The notes beneath the pieces were generated by a model. That model worked only from the letters and a program-made list of their open reading frames with translations, made no database searches and was not told the origin of the DNA. From positions 1 through 64,000 of the forward strand of contig JAQWGK010000010.1 of assembly GCA_029238255.1 (NCBI GenBank): 64,000 bases of DNA, in the 5' to 3' direction. Positions 9,166 through 17,723 of the stretch are shown here, one piece after another (position 1 is the stretch's first letter; every line of letters starts with the position of its first letter). The translations under genes and the position numbers were made by a program. This DNA is from Porticoccaceae bacterium. Lineage in GTDB: Bacteria > Pseudomonadota > Gammaproteobacteria > Pseudomonadales > Porticoccaceae.

Positions 9166-9969
9166 TTAATCGCACTTAAAATAATGATCCATCGTTTGGG
9201 ATGGCTCTCTACTTCTGGCATCGCCAATCACTGAGGCGGGAACGCCGGCGACTATCGCATGGGCGGGGACCGCTTTTAAAACCACGCTGGAAGCCGCGAC
9301 CATGGCACCTTCTGCAACTTCGATATTGCCGAGTATTTTTGCCCCCGGGCCAATCAGTACACCTTTACGAATTTTGGGGTGGCGGTCGCCAGAGACTTTG
9401 CCGGTGCCGCCCAGGGTGACCGACTGCATAATCGACACGCAGTCTTCGACCACGGCGGTTTCGCCAATCACCAGACCGGTGGCATGATCAATCATTAGGC
9501 CGCTGCCAATCTGTGCCGCCGGATGAATATCCACGGCAAATTTCAGCGAGATTCGATACTGCAGCAGCAGTGCCAGTGAGTGGCGATCTTCCTGCCATAG
9601 CTGGTGCGCAGCACGATAGGACTGCAGTGCCAGAAACCCTTTAAAGTAGAGAAACGGCGTGAGATAGAGGTTGCAGGCAGAGTCGCGGGCGACTGTGGCC
9701 TGAATATCCGCGGCCACTGCCTGAATAATGTCTGTGGTTGAAAAGGCTCTATCCATCACTTGGCGTAGCATAGATGCCGGTGCCGCGCTGCTGGCCAGTT
9801 TATTGGCTAGATGATAGCTGAGGGCACTGCCGAGACTGTTGTGGTCAAGAATTGTCGATTGGAAAAAACTTGCCAGTATAGGTTCGTCGCGGGCGGCAGA
9901 TTGCGCCTCTTGATAAATATGCTGCCAGATAATGTCTGGTTGTTCTGATGTTTGATTCATGGGTGCCAT
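9166..9969 (-). CDS. cysE: Serine O-acetyltransferase
   Basis: Makes O-acetylserine for cysteine synthesis from serine and acetyl-CoA. The protein has 267 residues, the length of the CysE class, with an all-helical N-terminal half and a C-terminal left-handed beta helix of hexapeptide repeats. Visible active-site segments are DIHPAAQIGSG, MIDHATGLVIGE and GDRHPKI, with the conserved Asp and His residues. An ATG at 9960 (three residues in) is an alternative start; neither has a strong ribosome binding site. It begins 6 bases after the end of comF on the same strand. Confidence 0.95.
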   Translation of the reverse strand: MAPMNQTSEQPDIIWQHIYQEAQSAARDEPILASFFQSTILDHNSLGSALSYHLANKLASSAAPASMLRQVMDRAFSTTDIIQAVAADIQATVARDSACNLYLTPFLYFKGFLALQSYRAAHQLWQEDRHSLALLLQYRISLKFAVDIHPAAQIGSGLMIDHATGLVIGETAVVEDCVSIMQSVTLGGTGKVSGDRHPKIRKGVLIGPGAKILGNIEVAEGAMVAASSVVLKAVPAHAIVAGVPASVIGDARSREPSQTMDHYFKCD

Positions 9970-9975
9970 TCTGAG

Positions 9976-10788
9976 TTACTGGGGTGAATTATTCCAGCCT
10001 GTTCTTGCCAGACACCAAATATCGACCTGATGGGCGCCGGCTTTTCGAAGTGCGGTGGCAATAGCGTTTGCGGTGGCACCGGTGGTAACCACATCGTCAA
10101 CGACGGCAACCGATAATCCTTGAAGAGTGGATGGGGCCTCTGGGGTTGTCGCAAAAGCCTTTTTAACCGTCTTGGCGCGCTGCTTTTTATCCAGTGTATG
10201 TTGGGGTTGGCTATTGCTGATGCGATAGCAGAGATCGTTGCGGATTTTTATACGAGGGCTGTCTGAATGAGTTGCTGAAGTCTGCTGCTGTAAAAAATAA
10301 TCGGCTAACAGCTTGCTGATAATCTGACTCTGGTTAAATCCGCGCTGGGTCATTTTGCGCCAGTGCAGGGGCAGTGGAATAACTAACTGTGGAATGGTTG
10401 CCTGTTGATAGCTGAGAATAATGCGTTGAGCGAGAAGGGCGCTCAGCTGTTTGATTTCGGCGGCATAGGGGTCGTTTTTTAGGCGCACAATAATGGTATC
10501 TATGGGTGCCTGATAGGAGAAGGCGGCAATGCAGCGGCGGTAAGCCGGTGGTTTGATCTGGCAGTTTGCGCACAGTGAGTGGCTGCTGAGAGGGATTGCG
10601 CACTGGGTACATTGAGTGTTGAGCCAGGGCAGTTCGGCAACACATTGGTTGCACAGGCACTGTTCGGAGTTTTTAAGTGTGCCGCTGCAGTTTGAGCAGC
10701 GGCCGGGCAGAAGGTGGGGCTTTATAGCTGAGAGTGCAGTGCTAAATAGTCTGCGAGCAGAGGCTGTGTGGTTGGTTAGAGTTGAAAC
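9976..10788 (-). CDS. comF: ComF-family phosphoribosyltransferase-like protein with no canonical start codon
   Basis: The C-terminal part from the GTG at 10488 has the phosphoribosyltransferase loop VAVVDDVVTTGATANAIA and the QRAKTVKKAF segment of ComF proteins. The frame stays open upstream to a stop at 10816-10818 and encodes the family's N-terminal zinc-finger region with CSNC, CLCNQC, CTQC and CANC pairs, followed by FSYQAPIDTIIVRLKNDPYAAE. The true gene therefore begins well upstream of 10488. That extension has no in-frame ATG, GTG or TTG. A strong AAGGAGG (complement of 10795-10801) sits 6 bases before an in-frame GTT at 10788, which I use as the nominal start. The family is linked to DNA uptake. 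Confidence 0.8.
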   Translation of the reverse strand, partial: VSTLTNHTASARRLFSTALSAIKPHLLPGRCSNCSGTLKNSEQCLCNQCVAELPWLNTQCTQCAIPLSSHSLCANCQIKPPAYRRCIAAFSYQAPIDTIIVRLKNDPYAAEIKQLSALLAQRIILSYQQATIPQLVIPLPLHWRKMTQRGFNQSQIISKLLADYFLQQQTSATHSDSPRIKIRNDLCYRISNSQPQHTLDKKQRAKTVKKAFATTPEAPSTLQGLSVAVVDDVVTTGATANAIATALRKAGAHQVDIWCLARTGWNNSPQ

Positions 10789-10794
10789 CGCAAA

Positions 10795-10801
10795 CCTCCT
10801 T
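10795..10801 (-). promoter_or_regulatory. Strong ribosome binding site of comF
   Basis: The complement reads AAGGAGG, a near-perfect Shine-Dalgarno sequence and one of the best in the window. It is followed after 6 bases by GTT rather than ATG, GTG or TTG. It marks where translation of comF should begin. Confidence 0.6.
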
Positions 10802-10936
10802 GCTTGCGCTTTTTGTTACGAGAGGCTGAGGGCTCCTTAGTAAAAGAAGCTGGGGGCTCTTTAGTGGAGACTCATTATAAAGGGGTTCCCATTAAAGCTC
10901 CGAATATAATGGCTCCCTTATAAGAGCTCAGGACTC

Positions 10937-11461
10937 TTAACCAACACTCTGAGTGGGATCGGCCTCTTCATCATCTTCTGAGGCAACGCTGTTAGCCGCG
11001 CTATCTGGCTGTTCATTGCTCTGATCGTTTTCGCTAAGTCCGTAGCCTTCATTGAGAATGCCGCCGGGTACGCTAGGGGCATAATCTCTGGGGACTTCAA
11101 TATCATCTATATCAACCAGCGGGTTGCCGTTGGAGTCGAGCATATTGAGATCGCTGCCGCCGGACTTGAGTAGTTGGCGACCGACTTCCGGGCTTGCCAG
11201 ACGGATGGCGCTGGTGGCCAGATGTTCGTGAATCTGTTTGTAGCTCTGGGCGACATTGCTGGTCAGGTGGGAGACGGCAACAAAGTGCTCAGTCACTTCC
11301 TGTTGGTAGCGCTTAAGCTTTTGCTCGCTTTTCTCGAGTTTCTTCTCGATATCGCGAACAGACTTATCACCTTGATCAACCTTTTTTGAAAAGAAGTGGC
11401 CGACAGCGACTCCGGCAAGGAAAAGCCCTGCTGCGATCAGAATTGAGGTCAATGTTGTCAA
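10937..11461 (-). CDS. zapG: ZapG/YhcB-like inner-membrane division protein
   Basis: A protein of 174 residues: one N-terminal membrane segment (residues about 5-25, LTSILIAAGLFLAGVAVGHFF), a predicted coiled coil (about 30-75, rich in K, E and Q), a conserved stretch around YKQIHEHLATSAIRL, and a disordered acidic tail. This matches the DUF1043 (YhcB/ZapG) family, linked to cell division and envelope growth. It is divergent from zapE, another division-associated gene, across a 155-base gap. The ATG at 11461 is preceded by AGGAGA. The degenerate repeats in the gap after its 3' end are described in the findings. Confidence 0.85.
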   Translation of the reverse strand: MTTLTSILIAAGLFLAGVAVGHFFSKKVDQGDKSVRDIEKKLEKSEQKLKRYQQEVTEHFVAVSHLTSNVAQSYKQIHEHLATSAIRLASPEVGRQLLKSGGSDLNMLDSNGNPLVDIDDIEVPRDYAPSVPGGILNEGYGLSENDQSNEQPDSAANSVASEDDEEADPTQSVG

Positions 11462-11616
11462 ATGTATTCTCCTAACCTTGTATAAACCTTTGAGCTACTG
11501 ATCTTAGTGTCGCCAAAGGTGGCTGCCGAATCAATGCTTTTAGATTGTTTTTTTAGTTGTTTTAGCGGGCTGTGCTAGTTACAGTCTGCCTTTATCAGTT
11601 GATCCTATCATATTCG

Positions 11617-12726
11617 ATGTTAACCCCGAAACAGCGTTACCAAAATGATCTCACTCGACAGGGCTTTGTTGCGGACGCAGCACAGGCTTATGCGGTCGAT
11701 CAACTGGAAGACCTGTATCACCGCCTGATGGCGCGCAATAACGGTAAGAAGGGCGGTCTGCTGGCAAAGCTGTTGCGCTCACCGCGTAAAGCGAATCCTG
11801 GGCCTGAGAAGGGGCTGTATTTCTGGGGTGGTGTCGGCAGAGGCAAGACCTATTTAATGGACAGCTTTTACGAGAGCCTGCCCTTTGAAAAGAAGATGCG
11901 CATTCACTTTCATCGCTTTATGCGCCGCGTGCATCAGGATCTCAAGCGTCATAAGGGACAGGCCAATCCTCTGGAAATGGTTGCTGAGACCATTGCCAGC
12001 GAGGCGCGGGTGATCTGTTTTGATGAATTCTTTGTCACTGATATCACCGATGCGATGATTCTGGCGCTATTGCTCGAAGGGCTTTTTGAGCGCGGTGTCA
12101 CTCTTGTCGCTACCTCTAATATTATTCCCGATCTGCTCTATCGCGACGGCCTGCAACGAGAGCGATTTTTTCCTGCGATCAAATTGCTTAATCAGCACTG
12201 CGAGGTGGTCAATGTCGACGGCGGTCGCGATTATCGATTGCGCGCGCTGGAGAAGGCTGAGCTCTATTACTCGCCGTTGGGGGATGCAGCAGAGCGGGCT
12301 ATTAGCCAAACCTTTGATAGTCTGGTGGTTCTCGAGGGCGAAATTAAGCGCAATGTGGATCTGGATATAGAGGGTAGATTGATTCCGGCGCGCAAGGTGG
12401 CGGAGGATTTAGTCTGGTTCGAATTCACTGCAATCTGCGAGGGACCCCGCAGTCAAAACGATTATATTGAGGTGGCGAAAGAATTTCATTCGGTGGTGAT
12501 TACCAATGTGCCGCTGTTCAATGCAACCAACGATGATGGCGCTCGACGCTTTATAAATCTGGTCGACGAGTTTTATGACCGCAGCGTTAAATTGGCTGTA
12601 ACCGCCGCCGCGCCTATTAATGAGCTCTATACAGGCGGCCGATTAAGCTTTGAATTTCAGCGTACAGAGAGCCGATTATTGGAGATGCAGAGCCGTGAGT
12701 ATTTGGCTTGTCCGCACCGTCCATGA
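11617..12726 (+). CDS. zapE: ZapE/AFG1-type cell division ATPase
   Basis: A P-loop ATPase of 369 residues from the ATG at 11617. The reading frame extends to 11572, but the upstream 15 residues are not family-like, whereas MLTPKQRYQNDL is. Walker A is GVGRGKTY (residues about 71-78), Walker B is VICFDEF, and the arginine-rich LVATSNIIPDLLYRDGLQRERF segment is characteristic. In E. coli ZapE acts at the division site, affecting FtsZ assembly. It precedes rplM, as in many gammaproteobacteria. Confidence 0.92.
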   Translation: MLTPKQRYQNDLTRQGFVADAAQAYAVDQLEDLYHRLMARNNGKKGGLLAKLLRSPRKANPGPEKGLYFWGGVGRGKTYLMDSFYESLPFEKKMRIHFHRFMRRVHQDLKRHKGQANPLEMVAETIASEARVICFDEFFVTDITDAMILALLLEGLFERGVTLVATSNIIPDLLYRDGLQRERFFPAIKLLNQHCEVVNVDGGRDYRLRALEKAELYYSPLGDAAERAISQTFDSLVVLEGEIKRNVDLDIEGRLIPARKVAEDLVWFEFTAICEGPRSQNDYIEVAKEFHSVVITNVPLFNATNDDGARRFINLVDEFYDRSVKLAVTAAAPINELYTGGRLSFEFQRTESRLLEMQSREYLACPHRP

Positions 12727-12766
12727 GCTTATCTGCAAAAAACTTTAAATTTGCTCAAATCGCCCC

Positions 12767-12795
12767 TTGTAATAGGCGCGGACGATCATTACAAT
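12767..12795 (+). promoter_or_regulatory. Sigma-70 promoter of rplM-rpsI
   Basis: TTGTAA (12767-12772), a 17-base spacer and TACAAT (12790-12795) form a strong predicted promoter. Transcription should start near 12802, giving a leader of about 37 bases before the rplM ATG. Confidence 0.75.
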
Positions 12796-12838
12796 TCGCA
12801 CCCTTTTTTGGGATACCCCAAAGCCAGGCAGGATAAGA

Positions 12839-13267
12839 ATGAAAACATATAGTGCTAAAACAGAATCAGTTCAACGTGACTGGTATATCGTAGACGCTGA
12901 GGGTAAAACCCTTGGACGTTTGGCCGTGGAAATTGCTACAAGACTTCGTGGCAAACACAAACCGGAATATACTCCCCATGTTGATACCGGCGATTACGTC
13001 GTGGTAGTTAACGCTGAAAAAATCGGCGTGACTGGTAACAAAGCCACACAGAAAACCTATTACTCTCACACCGGTTACCCCGGTGGTCTTAAGGATATTA
13101 CTTTTGACAAGCTTTTGGAGAAAGCGCCTGAGCGTGTTATCCAATCAGCGGTTAAAGGTATGTTGCCCCGCGGACCACTAGGTCGGGAAATGTTTAGAAA
13201 ACTCAAGGTTTATGTCGGTAATGAGCATCCTCATACTGCACAGCAGCCTCAAGTTCTAGAACTTTAA
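12839..13267 (+). CDS. rplM: 50S ribosomal protein L13
   Basis: 142 residues, the standard bacterial length, with the conserved opening [21 protein letters not shown] and the YSHTGYPGG and [18 protein letters not shown] segments. A large-subunit protein needed early in 50S assembly. It is followed 15 bases later by rpsI in the conserved two-gene operon. Translation starts at the ATG with GGATAA just upstream. Confidence 0.98.
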   Translation: MKTYSAKTESVQRDWYIVDAEGKTLGRLAVEIATRLRGKHKPEYTPHVDTGDYVVVVNAEKIGVTGNKATQKTYYSHTGYPGGLKDITFDKLLEKAPERVIQSAVKGMLPRGPLGREMFRKLKVYVGNEHPHTAQQPQVLEL

Positions 13268-13282
13268 CGGATAGCGATCATC

Positions 13283-13675
13283 ATGGCAGAAACTCAATTT
13301 TATGGTACTGGTCGTCGTAAGACATCAGCCGCGCGTGTTTTCCTAACTTCAGGAAACGGCAATATTTCTATCAACGACAGCTCAATCGAAGCTTACTTCG
13401 GTCGTGAAGTGGCGCGAATGATTGTTCGCCAGCCCTTTGAAGTTGTTGATTTGGTCGACAAGTTTGATATGAAGATCACCGTAAGTGGCGGTGGCAACTT
13501 CGGTCAGGCTGGTGCGATTCGTCACGGCATTGCTCGTGCACTGTTGGAATACGATGAGAATCTTCGTAGCCCACTGCGCAAAGCAGGCTTCCTGACTCGC
13601 GATGCTCGACAGGTTGAACGTAAGAAAGTGGGTCTGCGTAAAGCACGTAAGCGTCCACAATTCTCCAAGCGTTAA
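13283..13675 (+). CDS. rpsI: 30S ribosomal protein S9
   Basis: 130 residues ending in the expected basic tail ([18 protein letters not shown]), whose last residues reach the P-site tRNA. It opens with [17 protein letters not shown]. Second gene of the rplM-rpsI operon; a strong terminator follows 20 bases after the stop. Confidence 0.98.
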   Translation: MAETQFYGTGRRKTSAARVFLTSGNGNISINDSSIEAYFGREVARMIVRQPFEVVDLVDKFDMKITVSGGGNFGQAGAIRHGIARALLEYDENLRSPLRKAGFLTRDARQVERKKVGLRKARKRPQFSKR

Positions 13676-13695
13676 TCGCGCATTGGAAAAGAACG

Positions 13696-13724
13696 AACCC
13701 GACTCTTCAGTCGGGTTTTTTTTT
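13696..13724 (+). terminator. Rho-independent terminator of rplM-rpsI
   Basis: A perfect 9-bp stem, AACCCGACT (13696-13704) with AGTCGGGTT (13709-13717), a CTTC loop, and a run of T residues continuing to 13724. Confidence 0.95.
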
Positions 13725-13769
13725 GCCTTTAAAAACAGCTAGTTAACCTATTTTTTAGCCTCCCCCTAG

Positions 13770-13798
13770 TTGCGTAAAATGCAGCTTTCCGTTACTAT
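13770..13798 (+). promoter_or_regulatory. Predicted promoter of the pet (bc1) operon
   Basis: TTGCGT (13770-13775), a 17-base spacer and TACTAT (13793-13798). The position, about 73 bases before petA and after the rpsI terminator, fits a promoter for the cytochrome bc1 genes. The match is moderate. Confidence 0.5.
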
Positions 13799-13870
13799 GC
13801 AGCGCCTTTTTTAATTGCGCGCGAATCCGCGTGTTTTAACATCCAATTTTGCTGTTTTAGGGAGAACGTC

Positions 13871-14476
13871 ATGACTAGTGACGGTGTCAACCATAGTCGC
13901 CGCCGATTTCTTACTGGTGCTACCGCTGTTGTCGGTGGAGCTGGTGTAGTAGGTGCGGCAGTACCTTTTGTTTCATCCTGGCAACCCAGCGCCAAAGCTA
14001 AGGCTGCTGGTGCTCCGGTTAAAGTTAATATTTCCAAGCTCGAGTCTGGCGGCCGTCTGGTTGTCGAATGGCGTGGAAAGCCGGTTTATATCGTGCGTCG
14101 CACGGAAGAATCTCTGGCAGCAATCGCTCAGATTGATACTGATATTCTTCGGGATGCTGACTCTTTAGCTGCATCGCAGCCTGACTATGTCAAAGGTGCT
14201 GCGCGCACATTGGCTGGCAGAGAAGAGTATCTGATCCTGGTTGGACTTTGCACACACCTGGGTTGTGCGCCAATGTATCGCCCCGACGTGGGAGCGATTG
14301 ACCTTGGTGGGGACTCATGGCTCGGCGGTTTCTTCTGCCCCTGTCACGGTTCCAAGTTCGATCTCTCTGGACGAGTGTTTGCTGGTGTACCTGCACCTAC
14401 TAATCTTGAAGTGCCGCCTCATTCCTATGAGTCGGACGACATTGTCATTATCGGTATAGATTCGGAGATTGCATAA
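13871..14476 (+). CDS. petA: Ubiquinol-cytochrome c reductase Rieske iron-sulfur subunit
   Basis: 201 residues. An N-terminal twin-arginine region (SRRRFLTGA) is followed by a hydrophobic, glycine- and alanine-rich segment, the uncleaved Tat-dependent anchor of Rieske proteins. The 2Fe-2S ligands are in CTHLGC and CPCHGS, with the downstream SGRVFAGVPAPTNL loop. It accepts electrons from ubiquinol and passes them to cytochrome c1. Its TAA stop overlaps the ATG of the next gene by one base, so the two are translationally linked. Confidence 0.97.
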   Translation: MTSDGVNHSRRRFLTGATAVVGGAGVVGAAVPFVSSWQPSAKAKAAGAPVKVNISKLESGGRLVVEWRGKPVYIVRRTEESLAAIAQIDTDILRDADSLAASQPDYVKGAARTLAGREEYLILVGLCTHLGCAPMYRPDVGAIDLGGDSWLGGFFCPCHGSKFDLSGRVFAGVPAPTNLEVPPHSYESDDIVIIGIDSEIA

Positions 14477-16512
14477 TGAGTAAATTTGCTGCTTTTGCCG
14501 AGTGGTTTGATTCACGTATGCCAACACTCAAGCGTGAGTGGAATCGGCATATGGCTGAGTATTACGCACCAAAGAACTTTAACTGGTGGTACTACTTTGG
14601 TGTTTTATCAATGGTTGTGCTGGTTATTCAGCTGGTCACAGGTATCTGGTTGCTGATGAGCTATCAGGGTTCTGCGGAACAGGCCTTTGCCTCTGTTGAA
14701 TACATTATGCGCGATGTGGATATGGGTTGGATTATCCGCTATGCCCACTCTACGGGTGCTTCGGCGTTCTTTATTGTCGTCTATATGCATATGTTCCGCG
14801 GCCTGATCTACGGATCTTATAAAGCCCCTCGCGAACTGGTATGGATCTTCGGTATGACTATCTACGTGGTACTGATGGCTGAGGCATTCCTCGGTTATGT
14901 ACTGCCATGGGGTCAGATGTCCTACTGGGGCGCGCAGGTGATTATCTCGCTGTTTGGCGCAATTCCGGTGATCGGTGAAGACGTTGTTCAGTGGATTCGT
15001 GGTGACTATCTGATCTCAGGTATTACCCTCAACCGCTTTATGTCGCTGCACGTTGTTGCCATGCCAATTATTTTGATTGCGCTGGTAGTGATGCATATTA
15101 TCGCCCTTCACGATGTGGGTTCTAACAATCCAGACGGCGTTAGCATCAAGAAGTACAAAGATGACAAAGGTAACCCAATTGACGGTATTCCTTTCTATCC
15201 CTACTTTGTAATTCACGACCTGGTACCTATCGTTGTATTCCTGTTCGTCTTCTGCGGCATTCTGTTCTTTATGCCGGAGATGGGTGGCTTCTTCCTTGAG
15301 CACGCAAACTTTGAAATTGCCAACTCGCTGAAGACTCCTGAGCATATCGCGCCGGTCTGGTACTTCACGCCGTACTATTCAATGCTGCGTGCAGTTCCCG
15401 ACAAGCTCGGTGGCTTTATCACTATGGCCGCTGCTATTGCTATTCTGTTTGTACTGCCCTGGTTGGACCGCAGCCCGGTTCGCTCAATGCGCTACAAGGG
15501 AACCTTTAGCCGTGCAGCGATTCTGGTCTTTGCTGCCGTCTTTATTATCCTCGGTTACCTGGGTATTAAAGCGCCGACAGAAGCGCGCACAATTCTTGCG
15601 CAGATCTGTACTGTTCTGTACTTCGCCTACTTTATCGGTATCTACTTCTGGACTCGCATTGAGACCACCAAGCCGGAGCCCGATCGCATCACGATGGATG
15701 GCGGCATGGGTTTCTGGAAATCTATCGGTGGACTAGTAATAGTACTGCTGCTGGTTATTGTGCCGCTGAAAGCGGTAGGTGCCGAGAGCGGAAAGTCCTG
15801 TGGTGAGATTGACTGTGATGCATTTGAAGCGGATCTTACCAATCACGCCTCGCTGCAAAATGGTGCCAAACTTGCGGTTAACTACTGCATGGGTTGTCAC
15901 TCATTTCAGTATTCTCGCTGGGAGCGGGTTGCCAATGATACCGGTATCCCCAACCAGATGATGCTCGACAATATGGTATTCACCGGTCAAAAGATTGGTG
16001 ATTTGATGAAAATTGCCATGCCTGAAGATGGCGCCAAAGATTGGTTTGGCGCTGTACCTCCAGATTTAACACTGGTTGCACGTTCGCGTTCGCCCGAGTG
16101 GGTCTATACTTATCTGCGTAACTTTTATGCAGACCCAAGTCGTCCACTGGGTGTTAACAACCGAGTGTTTAAAGACGTAGGTATGCCTCACGCGCTTTTG
16201 GATTTACAGGGTCTGCCTGAATGTGCCCCGGGGCCAGTTATGGCCTACAACGGTGGCATTAAGCGCGACCGTCTGACCGGTGAAGATATTCTCGATGATC
16301 CCTGCGGTCGTTTTGAAATTCCTGCAGCGGGAACCATGACCGCTGAAGAGTATGATGCAGCAATGTACGATCTGGTGAATTTCCTCACCTATGTTGCAGA
16401 ACCTATGGCTGAAGAGCGCAAGCATATCGGCCGAATGGTATTGTTATTTTTGTTACTACTGTTAGTCTTTGTGGTGTTGCTAAACCGTGAATACTGGAAA
16501 GGCATCCACTAG
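14476..16512 (+). CDS. Cytochrome b fused to cytochrome c1 (bc1 complex)
   Basis: One uninterrupted frame of 678 residues. Residues 1 to about 405 are cytochrome b: multiple membrane helices, haem-ligating histidines in the YAHSTGASAFFIVVYMHMF and FMSLHVVAMPIILI helices, and the GYVLPWGQMSYWGA quinol-site region. Residues about 411-435 form a hydrophobic segment ending AVGAES, like a cytochrome c1 signal sequence. Residues about 440-678 are cytochrome c1: haem site CMGCH at 471-475, axial Met570 in GMPHALLD, and a C-terminal membrane anchor. Most gammaproteobacteria have separate petB and petC; this resembles the Bradyrhizobium fbcH polyprotein, cleaved after translation. An internal ATG (15694 or 15706) could also start c1 separately. 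Confidence 0.93.
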   Translation: MSKFAAFAEWFDSRMPTLKREWNRHMAEYYAPKNFNWWYYFGVLSMVVLVIQLVTGIWLLMSYQGSAEQAFASVEYIMRDVDMGWIIRYAHSTGASAFFIVVYMHMFRGLIYGSYKAPRELVWIFGMTIYVVLMAEAFLGYVLPWGQMSYWGAQVIISLFGAIPVIGEDVVQWIRGDYLISGITLNRFMSLHVVAMPIILIALVVMHIIALHDVGSNNPDGVSIKKYKDDKGNPIDGIPFYPYFVIHDLVPIVVFLFVFCGILFFMPEMGGFFLEHANFEIANSLKTPEHIAPVWYFTPYYSMLRAVPDKLGGFITMAAAIAILFVLPWLDRSPVRSMRYKGTFSRAAILVFAAVFIILGYLGIKAPTEARTILAQICTVLYFAYFIGIYFWTRIETTKPEPDRITMDGGMGFWKSIGGLVIVLLLVIVPLKAVGAESGKSCGEIDCDAFEADLTNHASLQNGAKLAVNYCMGCHSFQYSRWERVANDTGIPNQMMLDNMVFTGQKIGDLMKIAMPEDGAKDWFGAVPPDLTLVARSRSPEWVYTYLRNFYADPSRPLGVNNRVFKDVGMPHALLDLQGLPECAPGPVMAYNGGIKRDRLTGEDILDDPCGRFEIPAAGTMTAEEYDAAMYDLVNFLTYVAEPMAEERKHIGRMVLLFLLLLLVFVVLLNREYWKGIH

Positions 16513-16611
16513 AATTAAGCAGTTTTCAGGACAGACCCTATAAAGGCAAGGATTGTCTATTTGGGGTAGCCATAAGCTACCCCCTAATTACTTTAAAATT
16601 GAGAGGTTGAT

Positions 16612-17238
16612 GTGCGACGATCGTCGATGACATTATTTTCTGACCCTACATGCCAGTACAGCCACAGAGTTCGTATTGTTTTAGCCGAGAAAGACGTTAC
16701 GGTTGAAATCGAAGATATCGAGCCTACTGCTATTACCGAAGAGATTCTTGAAGCGAACCCCTATGGCACATTGCCAACATTGGTCGATCGCGATCTGGCT
16801 CTCTACGAGTCAAAAGTAGTTATGGAATATCTGGATGAGCGTTTTCCACATCCACCACTGTTGCCCGTTTATCCGGTAGCTCGTGCGCAGAGTCGTCTCT
16901 GGGTCCACCGTATCGAAACAGACTGGTGCACCTTGATTGCTCAGATTATCAAAAGCCCAGAGAGCAAGAAAGCTGAAGAAGCGCGCAAGGAATTCCGCGA
17001 GTCGCTGATCAGCATCTCAAGCATCTTTGCCGATATGCCTTACTTTATGAGTGAAGAGTTTACCCTGGTCGATTGCTGTCTCGGGCCTATCCTGTGGCGT
17101 CTGCCCCAGCTCGGTATCGAACTGCCAAACAACCGTCAGGTAAAACCTCTGCTCGATTACATGGAGCGTCTGTTTGATCGACCTTCATTCCAGGAAAGTC
17201 TCACGGATCTCGAACTTGAGATTCGTCCCCTGAGATGA
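16612..17238 (+). CDS. sspA: Stringent starvation protein A (GST-fold RNA polymerase-binding protein)
   Basis: 208 residues with a glutathione-transferase-like fold: thioredoxin-like N-terminus ([39 protein letters not shown]) and helical C-terminus. The segment [23 protein letters not shown] is the conserved SspA signature; its PHP surface loop contacts RNA polymerase in characterised members. The GTG at 16612 follows GAGAGG; an ATG at 16627 is possible but would shorten the N-terminus. sspB starts 4 bases before its end. Confidence 0.95.
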   Translation: MRRSSMTLFSDPTCQYSHRVRIVLAEKDVTVEIEDIEPTAITEEILEANPYGTLPTLVDRDLALYESKVVMEYLDERFPHPPLLPVYPVARAQSRLWVHRIETDWCTLIAQIIKSPESKKAEEARKEFRESLISISSIFADMPYFMSEEFTLVDCCLGPILWRLPQLGIELPNNRQVKPLLDYMERLFDRPSFQESLTDLELEIRPLR

Positions 17239-17678
17239 AAATGCGGTCCAACCGACCCTATCTCCTGAGAGCCTTTTTTGACTGGATAGTGGACAACGAT
17301 TGCACACCCTACGTGGTAATCGATGCCCACTTCCCCGGTGTTGAGGTTCCTCAGGACTATGTGACCGACGGTCAGATAGTTCTTAATATCGCCCCGCGGG
17401 CGGTCACCAACTTTATTCTCGACCTTGAAATTCTCGCTTTTTCAACGCGCTTTGGCGGCGTACCTATTGAAATTCAGGTACCAGTCTCTGCGGTTGTTGG
17501 CATTTACAGCCATGAAAATGGTCAGGGCATGGTCTTTGAACACGAAGACCCGGATCAAACGCCGACACCACCGTCGGGTCCTAAAGCGGTAAAAACCAAA
17601 CCGTCAGAAAAATCAGCAGCCAAGTCTAAAGACAGCAGTTCGAAAAAGACTAAACCGTCGCTGCGGGTTATCAAATAA
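17235..17678 (+). CDS. sspB: ClpXP adaptor SspB
   Basis: 147 residues. The folded N-terminal part (about 1-105) contains [25 protein letters not shown] and IAPRAVTNF, the ssrA-tag binding domain. A flexible, lysine- and serine-rich linker leads to the C-terminal LRVIK, the ClpX-binding motif of the family. It delivers ssrA-tagged proteins from stalled ribosomes to ClpXP. Its ATG overlaps the sspA stop by 4 bases (ATGA). Confidence 0.95.
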   Translation: MKMRSNRPYLLRAFFDWIVDNDCTPYVVIDAHFPGVEVPQDYVTDGQIVLNIAPRAVTNFILDLEILAFSTRFGGVPIEIQVPVSAVVGIYSHENGQGMVFEHEDPDQTPTPPSGPKAVKTKPSEKSAAKSKDSSSKKTKPSLRVIK

Positions 17679-17723
17679 AGCTAAATTTATTGAATAGCTG
17701 ACTTATTCTCAGGAGGAGCCTTA

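Noticed and set aside
10334-10660. Minus-strand frame of 108 codons overlapping comF
   Set aside because: It is out of frame with the zinc-finger coding sequence of comF, which explains this region better.
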